Source: an uncultured Ruminococcus sp.
GTDB lineage: Bacteria; Bacillota; Clostridia; Oscillospirales; Acutalibacteraceae
NCBI GenBank assembly: GCA_905234305.1
Contig: CAJOHT010000074.1
Coordinates: forward strand, 1-5,680
Length of the DNA stretch: 5,680 bases
Reading direction: 5' to 3'
Shown one piece after another: positions 1 to 5,680 of this stretch. Below the pieces are notes generated by a model. It did not search any database. It worked only from the letters and a program-made list of their open reading frames with translations, and was not told the DNA's origin. Position 1 is the stretch's first letter, and each line of letters starts with the position of its first letter. The translations under genes and the position numbers were made by a program.

Positions 1-2
1 GT

Positions 3-68
3 TATAACGACGTTGAGCTTGACGTTAACCAGTCAACCTCAGTTCCCGATTTTACTACATTTGAATAA
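3..68 (+). CDS. 3' end of an upstream gene (partial, unidentified)
   Basis: An open frame enters from the left edge and ends at a TAA at 66-68. The 21 visible residues (ending VPDFTTFE) are polar and acidic, with no recognisable motif. The main support is context: an intrinsic terminator begins six bases after this stop, and a new promoter follows it. The alternative frame starting at base 1 stays open to a TGA at 118-120, but it would read straight through the terminator and into the next promoter's -35 box, so it is less likely. The Asp/Thr/Ser-rich tail would suit the end of an extracellular protein, but that is only a guess. Product unknown. Confidence 0.5.
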   Translation, partial: YNDVELDVNQSTSVPDFTTFE

Positions 69-73
69 AACTG

Positions 74-103
74 AAAGGAGCTTCTCAGGAGGCTCCTTTT
101 TAT
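74..103 (+). terminator. Intrinsic terminator of the upstream gene
   Basis: The stem AAAGGAGC (74-81) pairs with GCTCCTTT (92-99). It extends inward through TTC (82-84) against GAG (89-91, one G-T wobble), leaving a four-base loop, TCAG. The resulting stem of about 11 pairs runs directly into a T-rich tail (97-103). It lies six bases after the TAA at 66-68 and before the promoter at 117, so it insulates the secreted-protein gene from upstream transcription. Confidence 0.85.
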
Positions 104-116
104 TATCTATATTATC

Positions 117-145
117 TTGACACTGCAATGTCCGCGGCTTATAAT
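117..145 (+). promoter_or_regulatory. Sigma-A-type promoter of the secreted dockerin gene
   Basis: TTGACA (117-122) and TATAAT (140-145) are both exact consensus hexamers, separated by 17 bp, the optimal spacing for the housekeeping sigma factor. The predicted transcription start is near 152, giving a leader of about 40 bases before the ATG at 194. The leader is AT-rich, and I see no riboswitch or strong hairpin in it. The spacer contains the palindrome CCGCGG (132-137), too short to call an operator. A promoter this close to consensus suggests high basal expression. Confidence 0.85.
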
Positions 146-179
146 AAATATGTAGTAATATTTCGATTTAAAATAATGT

Positions 180-187
180 AAGGAGGA
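180..187 (+). promoter_or_regulatory. Strong ribosome binding site
   Basis: AAGGAGGA matches the anti-Shine-Dalgarno core and ends about seven bases before the ATG at 194. This fixes the start of the secreted protein, and the signal peptide begins immediately at that ATG. Confidence 0.9.
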
Positions 188-193
188 GATTAT

Positions 194-2371
194 ATGAAAA
201 AAACAACAAGGCTTCTATGCCTGATTCTCACTGTTATTATAACGGTTTCGTGCTTTACGGGACTTTCGCTGGTTTCGGCGAATGCGGATGAGCAAAAAAT
301 CTACTTTGAATTCCCGGACGAGTCAGTCTGGACTCATGAGGGATTAAAAATCAACTCCCGATCAAAGCTGGCTAATGTTTATTGTGTCGTTCGCGCTATT
401 TACGGTAACTCTTCTCAGATTAATGAGTTAGATTTGCGCGGTAGAAACAGTCAGTGCATTTCAGAGGATAACGACATTTTTTCGATTAACCTTGAAAAAT
501 TCGGAGAAATAGAGGAAGGAGCCGTTTACAGTGTTGTTTTCGCGACAGCGGCGGCAGGTCAGAATCAAACCGTTGAAATGGCGTTTACCTCCGATTGTAT
601 CGGCGACACGCTTTATGTTACACCCTATGAGGGAGAGACAACAAGAAAAAATCCTAAGAACAGTACAATGTTAGAACACTTTGCCGCATGGAAAAATAAC
701 CCCTATTGCGGTCCGTTAGCTATGTACTCCTCTGAGGGGGCTCTCTTGACAGGTGAAATACCTGACGCTCAGCCTAAGGCTCAGGTTCTTTCTAACGCGC
801 TGAGGGATTACCTTGTTGATTCGGCAAGCAATCCTAACTTTCAATATCAACACAATATGGAATGCTGCGAGGAACTGGGAGTAAGCGCTAATGATGTTTA
901 CGAACAGTATTTGGCTGATAACGCGGATTTTATCAACGCTTACGGTGAAAATGTTCAGACCTCCGAAGATGTTCCGTGTCCTTTCCTGAGTGATGGTACA
1001 AAAATAATCCCGTCGCCCGACTATGTCAAGTCGGTTCTCGGAATTACCGATTCTGTTTATACCGTCGCAGGCTCATCCGCGGCAATGTTTGGCACGGTTT
1101 ATGATGCGTCTAATGACGACAACGATATGACCTACATAGCTGATTCAGGTGTTTATTCAAAAACCTATAAAAATGTTGGTCCTGAAGAAAATGTAAAGAT
1201 AAAAGTATTAAAAAACCATTCGTGGGACGAGGCTTTTCCCAAAGACGACTTTATATTCAACATTAAGTCGGAATGTGATGTAACGATAAGTTATAATCCT
1301 GATAACGACGAGGTAAACGTAAGCGGAGACGGCGTAGTAATTGATGATGAGTTAGAAGTCTTCTCCGTTATCGCTGTCGGCAACGGAGAAGACACATATC
1401 TCAACGGCGTAAACTGGGATCCGTGCGATACCTCCAATTCCCTTACTGAGGTTACGGCAGGCGTTTGGGAAATGACTATGTGGGATATCTACGCCTTTGA
1501 TAATTATAATATTAAATTCGCTATTAATTCTGTCGACGAGAACGGTAATCCGACCTCTAACCCATGGAAATACAATTTCGGCGCCGAAGTCGAGCAATTA
1601 TATCCCGTAAATACTGATATTAACGCGGTATGGCAGGGCAAAAACTGTATTTTCTCGGTAGAAGATGACGGATCGACTGTAAAACTCAGACTCGACCTCA
1701 GAGAATTTAATTTTAAGACAAAAACAGGAGCGAAAATGGCTATAATAGTTAACGGCTCGGAAGAAGAACCCTCCACCGAAGGTCCCACAGAGGAACCCAC
1801 TACGGAAGAACCGACAACAGAGGAGCCTACAACCGAAGCTCCTACAACTGAGGAGCCCACTACGGAAGAGCCTACAACTGAGGAACCTACCACTGAGGAG
1901 CCGACAACCGAAGAACCTACCATGGAAGAACCCACGACCGAGCCTCAGGAAACTACTGAGCCTGTGACCGAAGCGCCGACGGAAACTACTGAGCCGACGG
2001 AGCCTGTTACAATAATAACAGAACCGTCCACTAATCAGAGAACTACTAACGCTACAAGACCGACAAATCCGTACAGACCTCCCGTTACCGTAAAGACGAC
2101 CGAAAAAGCTGAACCGACAACAACTCAGAAGCCTGCCGAAAAACTTACTACCGTTATTATCGGCGACGTTGACAGCAACAGAATTATCGACATCAAGGAT
2201 GTTACGCGTATTCAGAAGGCGCTGGCAGGGCTTGTCGAGCTTACCGACGCGCAGAGAATTGCCGCTGATACAAACGGCAACGGCAGAGTTGAAATAACGG
2301 ACGCGACATTGATCCAAAAATATCTCGTAAAGCTGATTAAAGGTTTTTATTCGGCAGTAGTTTATATTTAA
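194..2371 (+). CDS. Secreted dockerin protein with tandem X25-like starch-binding modules
   Basis: A 725-residue exported protein. Residues 1-31 form a Sec signal peptide (MKK, a hydrophobic core, probable cleavage after SANA31). Residues 32 to about 285 are not recognised and include a CGP at 172-174 and a CC pair. Residues about 286-382 (YTVAG, NDM, NHSW344) and about 384-518 (GNGE, NW408DP, IKFA, W458KYNFG) look like two consecutive X25-type beta-sandwich modules, a family associated with pullulanases and starch-binding proteins. Residues about 520-650 are a Thr/Glu/Pro linker. Residues about 656-718 are a type I dockerin with two calcium loops (D658-D660-N662-D666-D669; D692-N694-N696-E700-D703), followed by paired RIQK and LIQK helices. 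Dockerins bind cohesins on scaffoldins. There is no glycoside hydrolase domain or LPXTG motif, so a non-catalytic binding subunit is most likely. The plan recalls R. bromii Sas20, but orthology is not shown. It is transcribed alone, between two terminators. Dockerin and secretion calls are firm; the starch ligand is inferred. Confidence 0.9.
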   Translation: MKKTTRLLCLILTVIITVSCFTGLSLVSANADEQKIYFEFPDESVWTHEGLKINSRSKLANVYCVVRAIYGNSSQINELDLRGRNSQCISEDNDIFSINLEKFGEIEEGAVYSVVFATAAAGQNQTVEMAFTSDCIGDTLYVTPYEGETTRKNPKNSTMLEHFAAWKNNPYCGPLAMYSSEGALLTGEIPDAQPKAQVLSNALRDYLVDSASNPNFQYQHNMECCEELGVSANDVYEQYLADNADFINAYGENVQTSEDVPCPFLSDGTKIIPSPDYVKSVLGITDSVYTVAGSSAAMFGTVYDASNDDNDMTYIADSGVYSKTYKNVGPEENVKIKVLKNHSWDEAFPKDDFIFNIKSECDVTISYNPDNDEVNVSGDGVVIDDELEVFSVIAVGNGEDTYLNGVNWDPCDTSNSLTEVTAGVWEMTMWDIYAFDNYNIKFAINSVDENGNPTSNPWKYNFGAEVEQLYPVNTDINAVWQGKNCIFSVEDDGSTVKLRLDLREFNFKTKTGAKMAIIVNGSEEEPSTEGPTEEPTTEEPTTEEPTTEAPTTEEPTTEEPTTEEPTTEEPTTEEPTMEEPTTEPQETTEPVTEAPTETTEPTEPVTIITEPSTNQRTTNATRPTNPYRPPVTVKTTEKAEPTTTQKPAEKLTTVIIGDVDSNRIIDIKDVTRIQKALAGLVELTDAQRIAADTNGNGRVEITDATLIQKYLVKLIKGFYSAVVYI
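1790..1939 (+). repeat. Ten tandem 15-bp units encoding the EEPTT linker
   Basis: Ten in-frame 15-base units encode EEPTT, with one EAPTT (1835-1849) and one EEPTM (1910-1924). They form the core of the linker between the X25-like modules and the dockerin (residues 533-582). A looser Thr/Glu/Pro tract continues to about 2150. The copies differ widely at third codon positions (GAA/GAG, CCC/CCG/CCT, ACA/ACC/ACG/ACT), so they are conserved as protein more than as DNA. Such linkers are typically extended, flexible and often glycosylated. Confidence 0.9.
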
Positions 2372-2398
2372 ATAACAGCTTAAATAGCTCTTTGTTCC

Positions 2399-2430
2399 CG
2401 ACCCCCTTTTCACAAGGGGGTCGAAATTTT
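2399..2430 (+). terminator. Probable intrinsic terminator of the dockerin gene
   Basis: CGACCCCC (2399-2406) pairs with GGGGGTCG (2416-2423). Two further T-A pairs close a five-base loop, TTCAC. The 10-bp GC-rich stem is followed by AAATTTT (2424-2430), a weaker tail than usual because three A's precede the T's. It starts 27 bases after the stop at 2371 and ends just before the next promoter. On the opposite strand no T-run follows the hairpin, so it is probably one-directional. Confidence 0.75.
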
Positions 2431-2433
2431 CGA

Positions 2434-2462
2434 TTGACTATATCTTTTTGAAATGTTATAAT
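2434..2462 (+). promoter_or_regulatory. Extended -10 promoter of the synthetase-pyrophosphatase operon
   Basis: TTGACT (2434-2439, five of six matches) and TATAAT (2457-2462, exact) are 17 bp apart. TG at 2454-2455 adds an extended -10 element (TGnTATAAT). Transcription should start near 2469, leaving a short leader of about 24 bases before the GTG at 2493. That leader has no room for an attenuator or riboswitch. No second promoter is evident before the pyrophosphatase gene. Confidence 0.85.
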
Positions 2463-2480
2463 TTTTACATAATTCGACAC

Positions 2481-2487
2481 GGAGGGG
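2481..2487 (+). promoter_or_regulatory. Ribosome binding site that selects the GTG start at 2493
   Basis: GGAGGGG sits five bases before GTG at 2493-2495. It decides the start: the longer reading from TTG at 2448 has no Shine-Dalgarno and would begin upstream of the predicted transcription start, with its first codons overlapping the -10 box. The ATG at 2491-2493 is in another frame and is followed at once by TGA. Confidence 0.8.
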
Positions 2488-2492
2488 TTTAT

Positions 2493-4022
2493 GTGACAAA
2501 TACCGTTCAGATAAGATATTTCAGCGGGTATATCCGCAATTTTAAGAGCTTGTGCGAACAGCTTGGAATAGAGCCTGGTTTAAGCCGTAAAGAGCGTGAG
2601 GAAGAGATTTTAAAAAGAGCGTATAAAAAATGGAAACTTGAAATCGCCGCTCACCTTTACGGAATGTTCGCGATAGCTATATATGATGACGAGATTAAAA
2701 AGCTGTATGTTATAAGAGATCAGGTAGGACAGAAGCAGATGTTTTACGCCGTATCGGGCGGAGAGCTTCTCTGCTCGGGTGATATTGACGAGATAGTTTC
2801 AGCCGAGGGCTTTGAAAAACGCATTAATAAGCGTATGCTCCAGCAATATCTTTTCTACGGCTATCCTATCGGCGAGGAAACCTTCTACGAGGGAGTTTAT
2901 AAGCTGATGCCCGGGCATTATGTTGAATGGGACGGAAAAGAAGCTGCGGTTCACCGCTACTTTAAGCCCGAGTTTGAGCCCGATTACAGCAAGACTGTCG
3001 ACGAGTTTGCCGACGAAATAGAAAAAGTTGTAGAGGAAATTATGGACGAAGAACGCGGAGATGAAAAACTTCCGTATAAGGAATCCTTCCTCTCGGGCGG
3101 AGTTGACTCATCCTATCTCTTAGCGGCGAGCGACGCGGTATGCGCCAATACGGTAGGCTACGGCGAGTCGGGCTTTGACGAATCGGAGCAGGCTAGAGAA
3201 ACTGCCGAGGTACTTAATAAAGGCTTCAGGGTAAAGATGATATCCCCTGAGGAATACTTTGAGCGTATTCCGACCGTTATCGATAAAATAGGACAGCCCT
3301 TAGGCGACGCGTCAGCGGTAGCCTTCTCTCTCGGCTGTAAGGCTGTAAAGGAATATGCCGACGTTGTATATTCGGGCGAGGGTATAGACGAATTTTTCGG
3401 AGGATATAACGCCCATAAGCGCGAAATCCCCGAGGAATGGACATATCTTACCTGTTCTCATATTATGTCCGAAGAGGTTGTAAAATCGCTTATGAAGGAT
3501 TTTGACCCCTCGGTTAATGTTGTCGACCCAGTTGAAAAGATTTGGAGCGAGGTTCAGGGCAAGGACGCTCTCGCTAAAAAGCTGACTGTCGATATCTCGT
3601 TATGGCTTGAGGGCGATATTTATCTTAATACCGACCGTACAAGCACCGCGTGCGGAATTGAGCTTCATACTCCGTTCAGCGATTTAAGACTGTTTAATGT
3701 GGCGAGGAGGATTCCCGCCGAGTATAAATTCGCCGAGGAACAGAATAAATTCGTGTTCCGTAAGGCGGCGGGACGCAAGCTCCCTTATGAAGCGGCTTTC
3801 CGTAAAAAGGTAGGCTTCCCCGTACCTGTAAGAAAGTGGCTCGCGGACGAGCGATTTAAAGGGGCGATCGAAGAAAAGCTCTTAGGCGAAACCTCGAAAA
3901 AATTCTTTAGTCAGGACGAGGTCAAAAAGCTCTGGGAGAGCTACCTCGGCGGCGAGGCTCTGTTATGGAACCGCGTTTACGCGCTGTACGTATTTATAAT
4001 TTGGTATGATTTAAAGTTTTAA
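2493..4022 (+). CDS. Asparagine-synthetase-like amidotransferase lacking a functional glutaminase
   Basis: A 509-residue protein of the AsnB superfamily. The C-terminal synthetase half is intact: PP-loop SGGVDSS (201-207), FDESEQA, the second ATP-site motif SGEGIDE followed by FFGGY (294-305), DR (381-382) in a DRTSTA segment, PFSD, and RKKVGFPVP (437-445). Enzymes with this fold adenylate a carboxylate and release PPi and AMP on amide formation; in AsnB the product is asparagine. The N-terminal half is a shortened glutaminase. It begins MTNTV instead of MCGI, so the nucleophile Cys is absent, and about 60 family residues are missing, including the RLSI arginine. The NGEIYN segment reads SGYIRN (11-16), and the following Asp appears replaced by Glu. 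The later part (YGMFAIAIYDD, RDQVGQK) remains. Promoter and RBS lie immediately upstream, so this is not a broken gene. It may use free ammonia or another amine. A beta-lactam- or lasso-cyclase-type reaction is conceivable, but no partner genes are visible. It is the first gene of an operon with ppaC. Confidence 0.85.
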   Translation: MTNTVQIRYFSGYIRNFKSLCEQLGIEPGLSRKEREEEILKRAYKKWKLEIAAHLYGMFAIAIYDDEIKKLYVIRDQVGQKQMFYAVSGGELLCSGDIDEIVSAEGFEKRINKRMLQQYLFYGYPIGEETFYEGVYKLMPGHYVEWDGKEAAVHRYFKPEFEPDYSKTVDEFADEIEKVVEEIMDEERGDEKLPYKESFLSGGVDSSYLLAASDAVCANTVGYGESGFDESEQARETAEVLNKGFRVKMISPEEYFERIPTVIDKIGQPLGDASAVAFSLGCKAVKEYADVVYSGEGIDEFFGGYNAHKREIPEEWTYLTCSHIMSEEVVKSLMKDFDPSVNVVDPVEKIWSEVQGKDALAKKLTVDISLWLEGDIYLNTDRTSTACGIELHTPFSDLRLFNVARRIPAEYKFAEEQNKFVFRKAAGRKLPYEAAFRKKVGFPVPVRKWLADERFKGAIEEKLLGETSKKFFSQDEVKKLWESYLGGEALLWNRVYALYVFIIWYDLKF

Positions 4023-4023
4023 A

Positions 4024-4028
4024 AGGTG
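4024..4028 (+). promoter_or_regulatory. Weak ribosome binding site for the pyrophosphatase gene
   Basis: AGGTG, within AAAAGGTG just after the upstream stop, lies five bases before the ATG at 4034. It is only a partial Shine-Dalgarno compared with the other two genes here. The 11-base intergenic gap suggests that ribosomes finishing the synthetase gene may help initiate this one. Confidence 0.55.
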
Positions 4029-4033
4029 TTTCT

Positions 4034-5674
4034 ATGAAATCGACTATTGTAATTGGTCATAAGAATCCCGATACCGACTCCATCTGCTCCGCTATCTGTT
4101 ATGCTGATTTGAAGCGTCAGATTACGGGCGGGGAGTATATACCCTGCCGAGCGGGAGAGATAAACGGCGAGACCGAGTTTGTGCTTAAGAAATTCGGCGT
4201 GGAGACTCCGCGCCTTATTGAGTCGCTGGAGCCGAGGATCGCCGACGTCCAGTTCAGGGAAATCGACGGCATAAATATGGGTATTTCGCTTAAAAGAGCG
4301 TGGGAGCATATGCGCGACGAAAATATCCAGACGGTTCCAATCCTAACTAAGCGCGGTAAAATAAAGGGAATCCTTACACTCGGCGATCAGGCGAGGTTTT
4401 ATATGGAGGATCAGGACGCGAGCGCGCTCTCGAAGGCAAAAACTCCCTACAGCAATATAGCCGACACGCTCCAAGGCGAGATAGTTGTCGGAAATCCCGA
4501 CGATAAATTCGCTAAGGGCAAGGTTGTTGTAGCGGCGGCTAACCCCGACGTTATGGAGGATTATATCGACGAGAATGATATGGTGCTTTTAGGCAACCGT
4601 TACGAATCCCAGCTTTGCGCCATCGAAATGAAGGCGGGCTGTATCGTAATCGGACTTGGCTCAAAGGTTTCGCGCACTATTACTAAAATCGCCGAAGAAG
4701 CGGGCTGTACCGTTATTGTTTCTCCGCTGGATACATATACCTGCGCTAAACTTATCAATCAGGCGGTACCTGTAGGTCATATTATGCGTAAGGAAAACAT
4801 AATTACTTTTAATCTTGAGGATTTGGTATCCGACGTAAAGAATACCGTGTCAAAAAAGCGTATCCGTTATTTCCCGATTTTAGATAACGAAGAGCGTTAT
4901 GTCGGGATTATTTCCCAGCGTAATCTCCTTAATATCGAGCGCCAGAAGGTTATACTCGTAGACCATAACGAAAAGGGACAAGCGGTTGACGGTATACGCA
5001 GTGCCGAGGTTACCGAGGTGATCGACCACCACCGCATTGACTCGGTCGAGACTATGAGTCCTATCTATTTCCGCAACCAGCCTCTCGGCTGTACCGCGAC
5101 AATAATCTCAATGATGTACAGGGAGAATAATATCTCGATTTCTCCGACTATCGCAGGGCTGTTATGCTCGGCGATTATCTCGGATACTTTGATGTTCCGT
5201 TCGCCGACCTGCACTCCCGCGGATGAGAGCGCGGCGCGCAATTTAGCCGCGATAGCTGGAATTGACGTTGAGGAATACTCCGCGGCGATGTTTAACGCGG
5301 GCTCAAAGCTCGGCAAAAAAACCGCGGATGAGATTTTCCATATCGACTGTAAGCAGTTTAAGGCGGAGCAAATGACGCTGACGGTTTCTCAGGTAACTAG
5401 CGTGAGCCGCAGGGAGCTGGAGCGCGTTAAGACAAAAATGCTGCCGTATATGGAGGAGCTTCTTCCGAATTCGGTAGCGGATATGCTCTTTATGATGCTG
5501 ACTAATATTATTGACGAAAGCACCGAGCTTCTCTTTGTGGGGCAAGGCGCTAAGGGCGTAGTTTCGGCGGCGTTCGATTCTGAGCCTGCGGATAACTCGG
5601 TTATGCTTAAGGGAGTAGTCAGCCGTAAAAAGCAGGTTTTAGGCCCGCTTATAAGAGCGGTTGAAAGCATTTAA
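4034..5674 (+). CDS. ppaC: Mn-dependent family II inorganic pyrophosphatase with CBS and DRTGG domains
   Basis: A complete 546-residue cytoplasmic enzyme that hydrolyses pyrophosphate to two phosphates, pulling PPi-releasing reactions forward. The DHH catalytic domain is split. Metal ligands H9, D13 and D15 lie in GHKNPDTDS, and the domain resumes with VDHN (D310), DHH (331-333) and ISDT (D384). The DHHA2 domain (about 415-544) ends with the substrate-binding SRKKQ (530-534). Inserted between are CBS1 (about 68-125), DRTGG (about 140-245, ending DTYTCAKLINQAVPV) and CBS2 (about 248-304). This matches the regulated class known from Clostridium perfringens, in which AMP and ADP inhibit, ATP activates, and DRTGG-containing members respond to diadenosine polyphosphates such as Ap4A. 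No active-site residue is missing. It starts 11 bases after the synthetase-like gene with no promoter between, so the two are almost certainly co-transcribed. Six bases remain after its stop, so the operon end is outside the window. Confidence 0.96.
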   Translation: MKSTIVIGHKNPDTDSICSAICYADLKRQITGGEYIPCRAGEINGETEFVLKKFGVETPRLIESLEPRIADVQFREIDGINMGISLKRAWEHMRDENIQTVPILTKRGKIKGILTLGDQARFYMEDQDASALSKAKTPYSNIADTLQGEIVVGNPDDKFAKGKVVVAAANPDVMEDYIDENDMVLLGNRYESQLCAIEMKAGCIVIGLGSKVSRTITKIAEEAGCTVIVSPLDTYTCAKLINQAVPVGHIMRKENIITFNLEDLVSDVKNTVSKKRIRYFPILDNEERYVGIISQRNLLNIERQKVILVDHNEKGQAVDGIRSAEVTEVIDHHRIDSVETMSPIYFRNQPLGCTATIISMMYRENNISISPTIAGLLCSAIISDTLMFRSPTCTPADESAARNLAAIAGIDVEEYSAAMFNAGSKLGKKTADEIFHIDCKQFKAEQMTLTVSQVTSVSRRELERVKTKMLPYMEELLPNSVADMLFMMLTNIIDESTELLFVGQGAKGVVSAAFDSEPADNSVMLKGVVSRKKQVLGPLIRAVESI

Positions 5675-5680
5675 ATAGTT

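Noticed and set aside
131..138. CCGCGG palindrome between the -35 and -10 boxes as an operator
   Set aside because: Six bases are too few to support a regulator site without a second copy or flanking symmetry.
194..286. Possible lipoprotein signal because of C20 in the signal peptide
   Set aside because: TVSC lacks a hydrophobic residue at -3, the hydrophobic core continues past it, and ANA31 followed by Asp is a better signal peptidase I site.
700..1240. CGP motif at residues 172-174 as a possible papain-like or C39 peptidase active site
   Set aside because: The residues around it do not fit the peptidase helix, and no His in a suitable H-x-V or GY context follows at the expected distance. 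Later segments fit X25-like modules instead.
1504..1935. Open frame of 143 codons on the - strand with a GSSVV repeat
   Set aside because: It is the antisense image of the EEPTT repeat. Low-complexity GAA/ACN codons leave the reverse frames free of stops, and there is no RBS or promoter.
1598..2413. Open frame of 271 codons on the - strand, rich in Arg, Phe, Gly and Ser
   Set aside because: It is a shadow of the linker and dockerin coding region. The composition is not protein-like and its start lies inside the terminator hairpin.
2493..4022. Lasso-peptide cyclase or beta-lactam synthetase role for the AsnB-like protein
   Set aside because: No precursor peptide, transglutaminase-like leader protease, RRE protein or antibiotic biosynthesis gene lies nearby. 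The neighbour is a housekeeping-type pyrophosphatase. Kept only as an open alternative.
4019..5670. Several - strand open frames of 80-96 codons within the pyrophosphatase gene
   Set aside because: All overlap a complete, motif-rich gene on the + strand and have no recognisable motif or RBS support.

Overview
The window looks like chromosomal DNA from a Gram-positive, fibre- or starch-degrading gut clostridium, most likely Ruminococcus or a close relative in the Oscillospiraceae. The reasons are a secreted dockerin protein with a long Thr/Glu/Pro linker, strong AGGAGG-type ribosome binding sites, sigma-A-type promoters, and a pyrophosphatase with the CBS/DRTGG insert common in Clostridia. This is inferred from gene content; there is no rRNA or other marker gene. 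All genes lie on the + strand and coding density is high.

Layout: (1) Positions 3-68 are probably the last 21 codons of an upstream gene, followed at once by a good intrinsic terminator (74-103). (2) A near-perfect promoter (117-145) drives a single secreted 725-residue protein (194-2371). It has a signal peptide, an unrecognised Cys-containing N-terminal region, two tandem modules resembling the X25-type starch-binding fold, a low-complexity EEPTT linker and a C-terminal type I dockerin. The architecture recalls non-catalytic starch-binding proteins of the Ruminococcus bromii amylosome such as Sas20. A GC-rich hairpin (2399-2430) closes this unit. (3) A second strong promoter, with an extended -10 (2434-2462), starts a two-gene operon. 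Its first gene is an asparagine-synthetase-like amidotransferase whose glutaminase half is truncated and lacks the catalytic cysteine (2493-4022). Eleven bases later comes a full-length manganese-dependent family II pyrophosphatase with CBS and DRTGG regulatory domains (4034-5674).

How they may work together: the first unit probably helps hold starch or a similar glucan at the cell surface through a cohesin-dockerin contact. The second unit pairs an enzyme expected to release AMP and pyrophosphate with an enzyme that destroys pyrophosphate and belongs to a class controlled by adenine nucleotides. That is a plausible metabolic coupling, but the substrate of the synthetase-like protein cannot be read from the sequence. 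I see no mobile element, CRISPR array, tRNA or rRNA.
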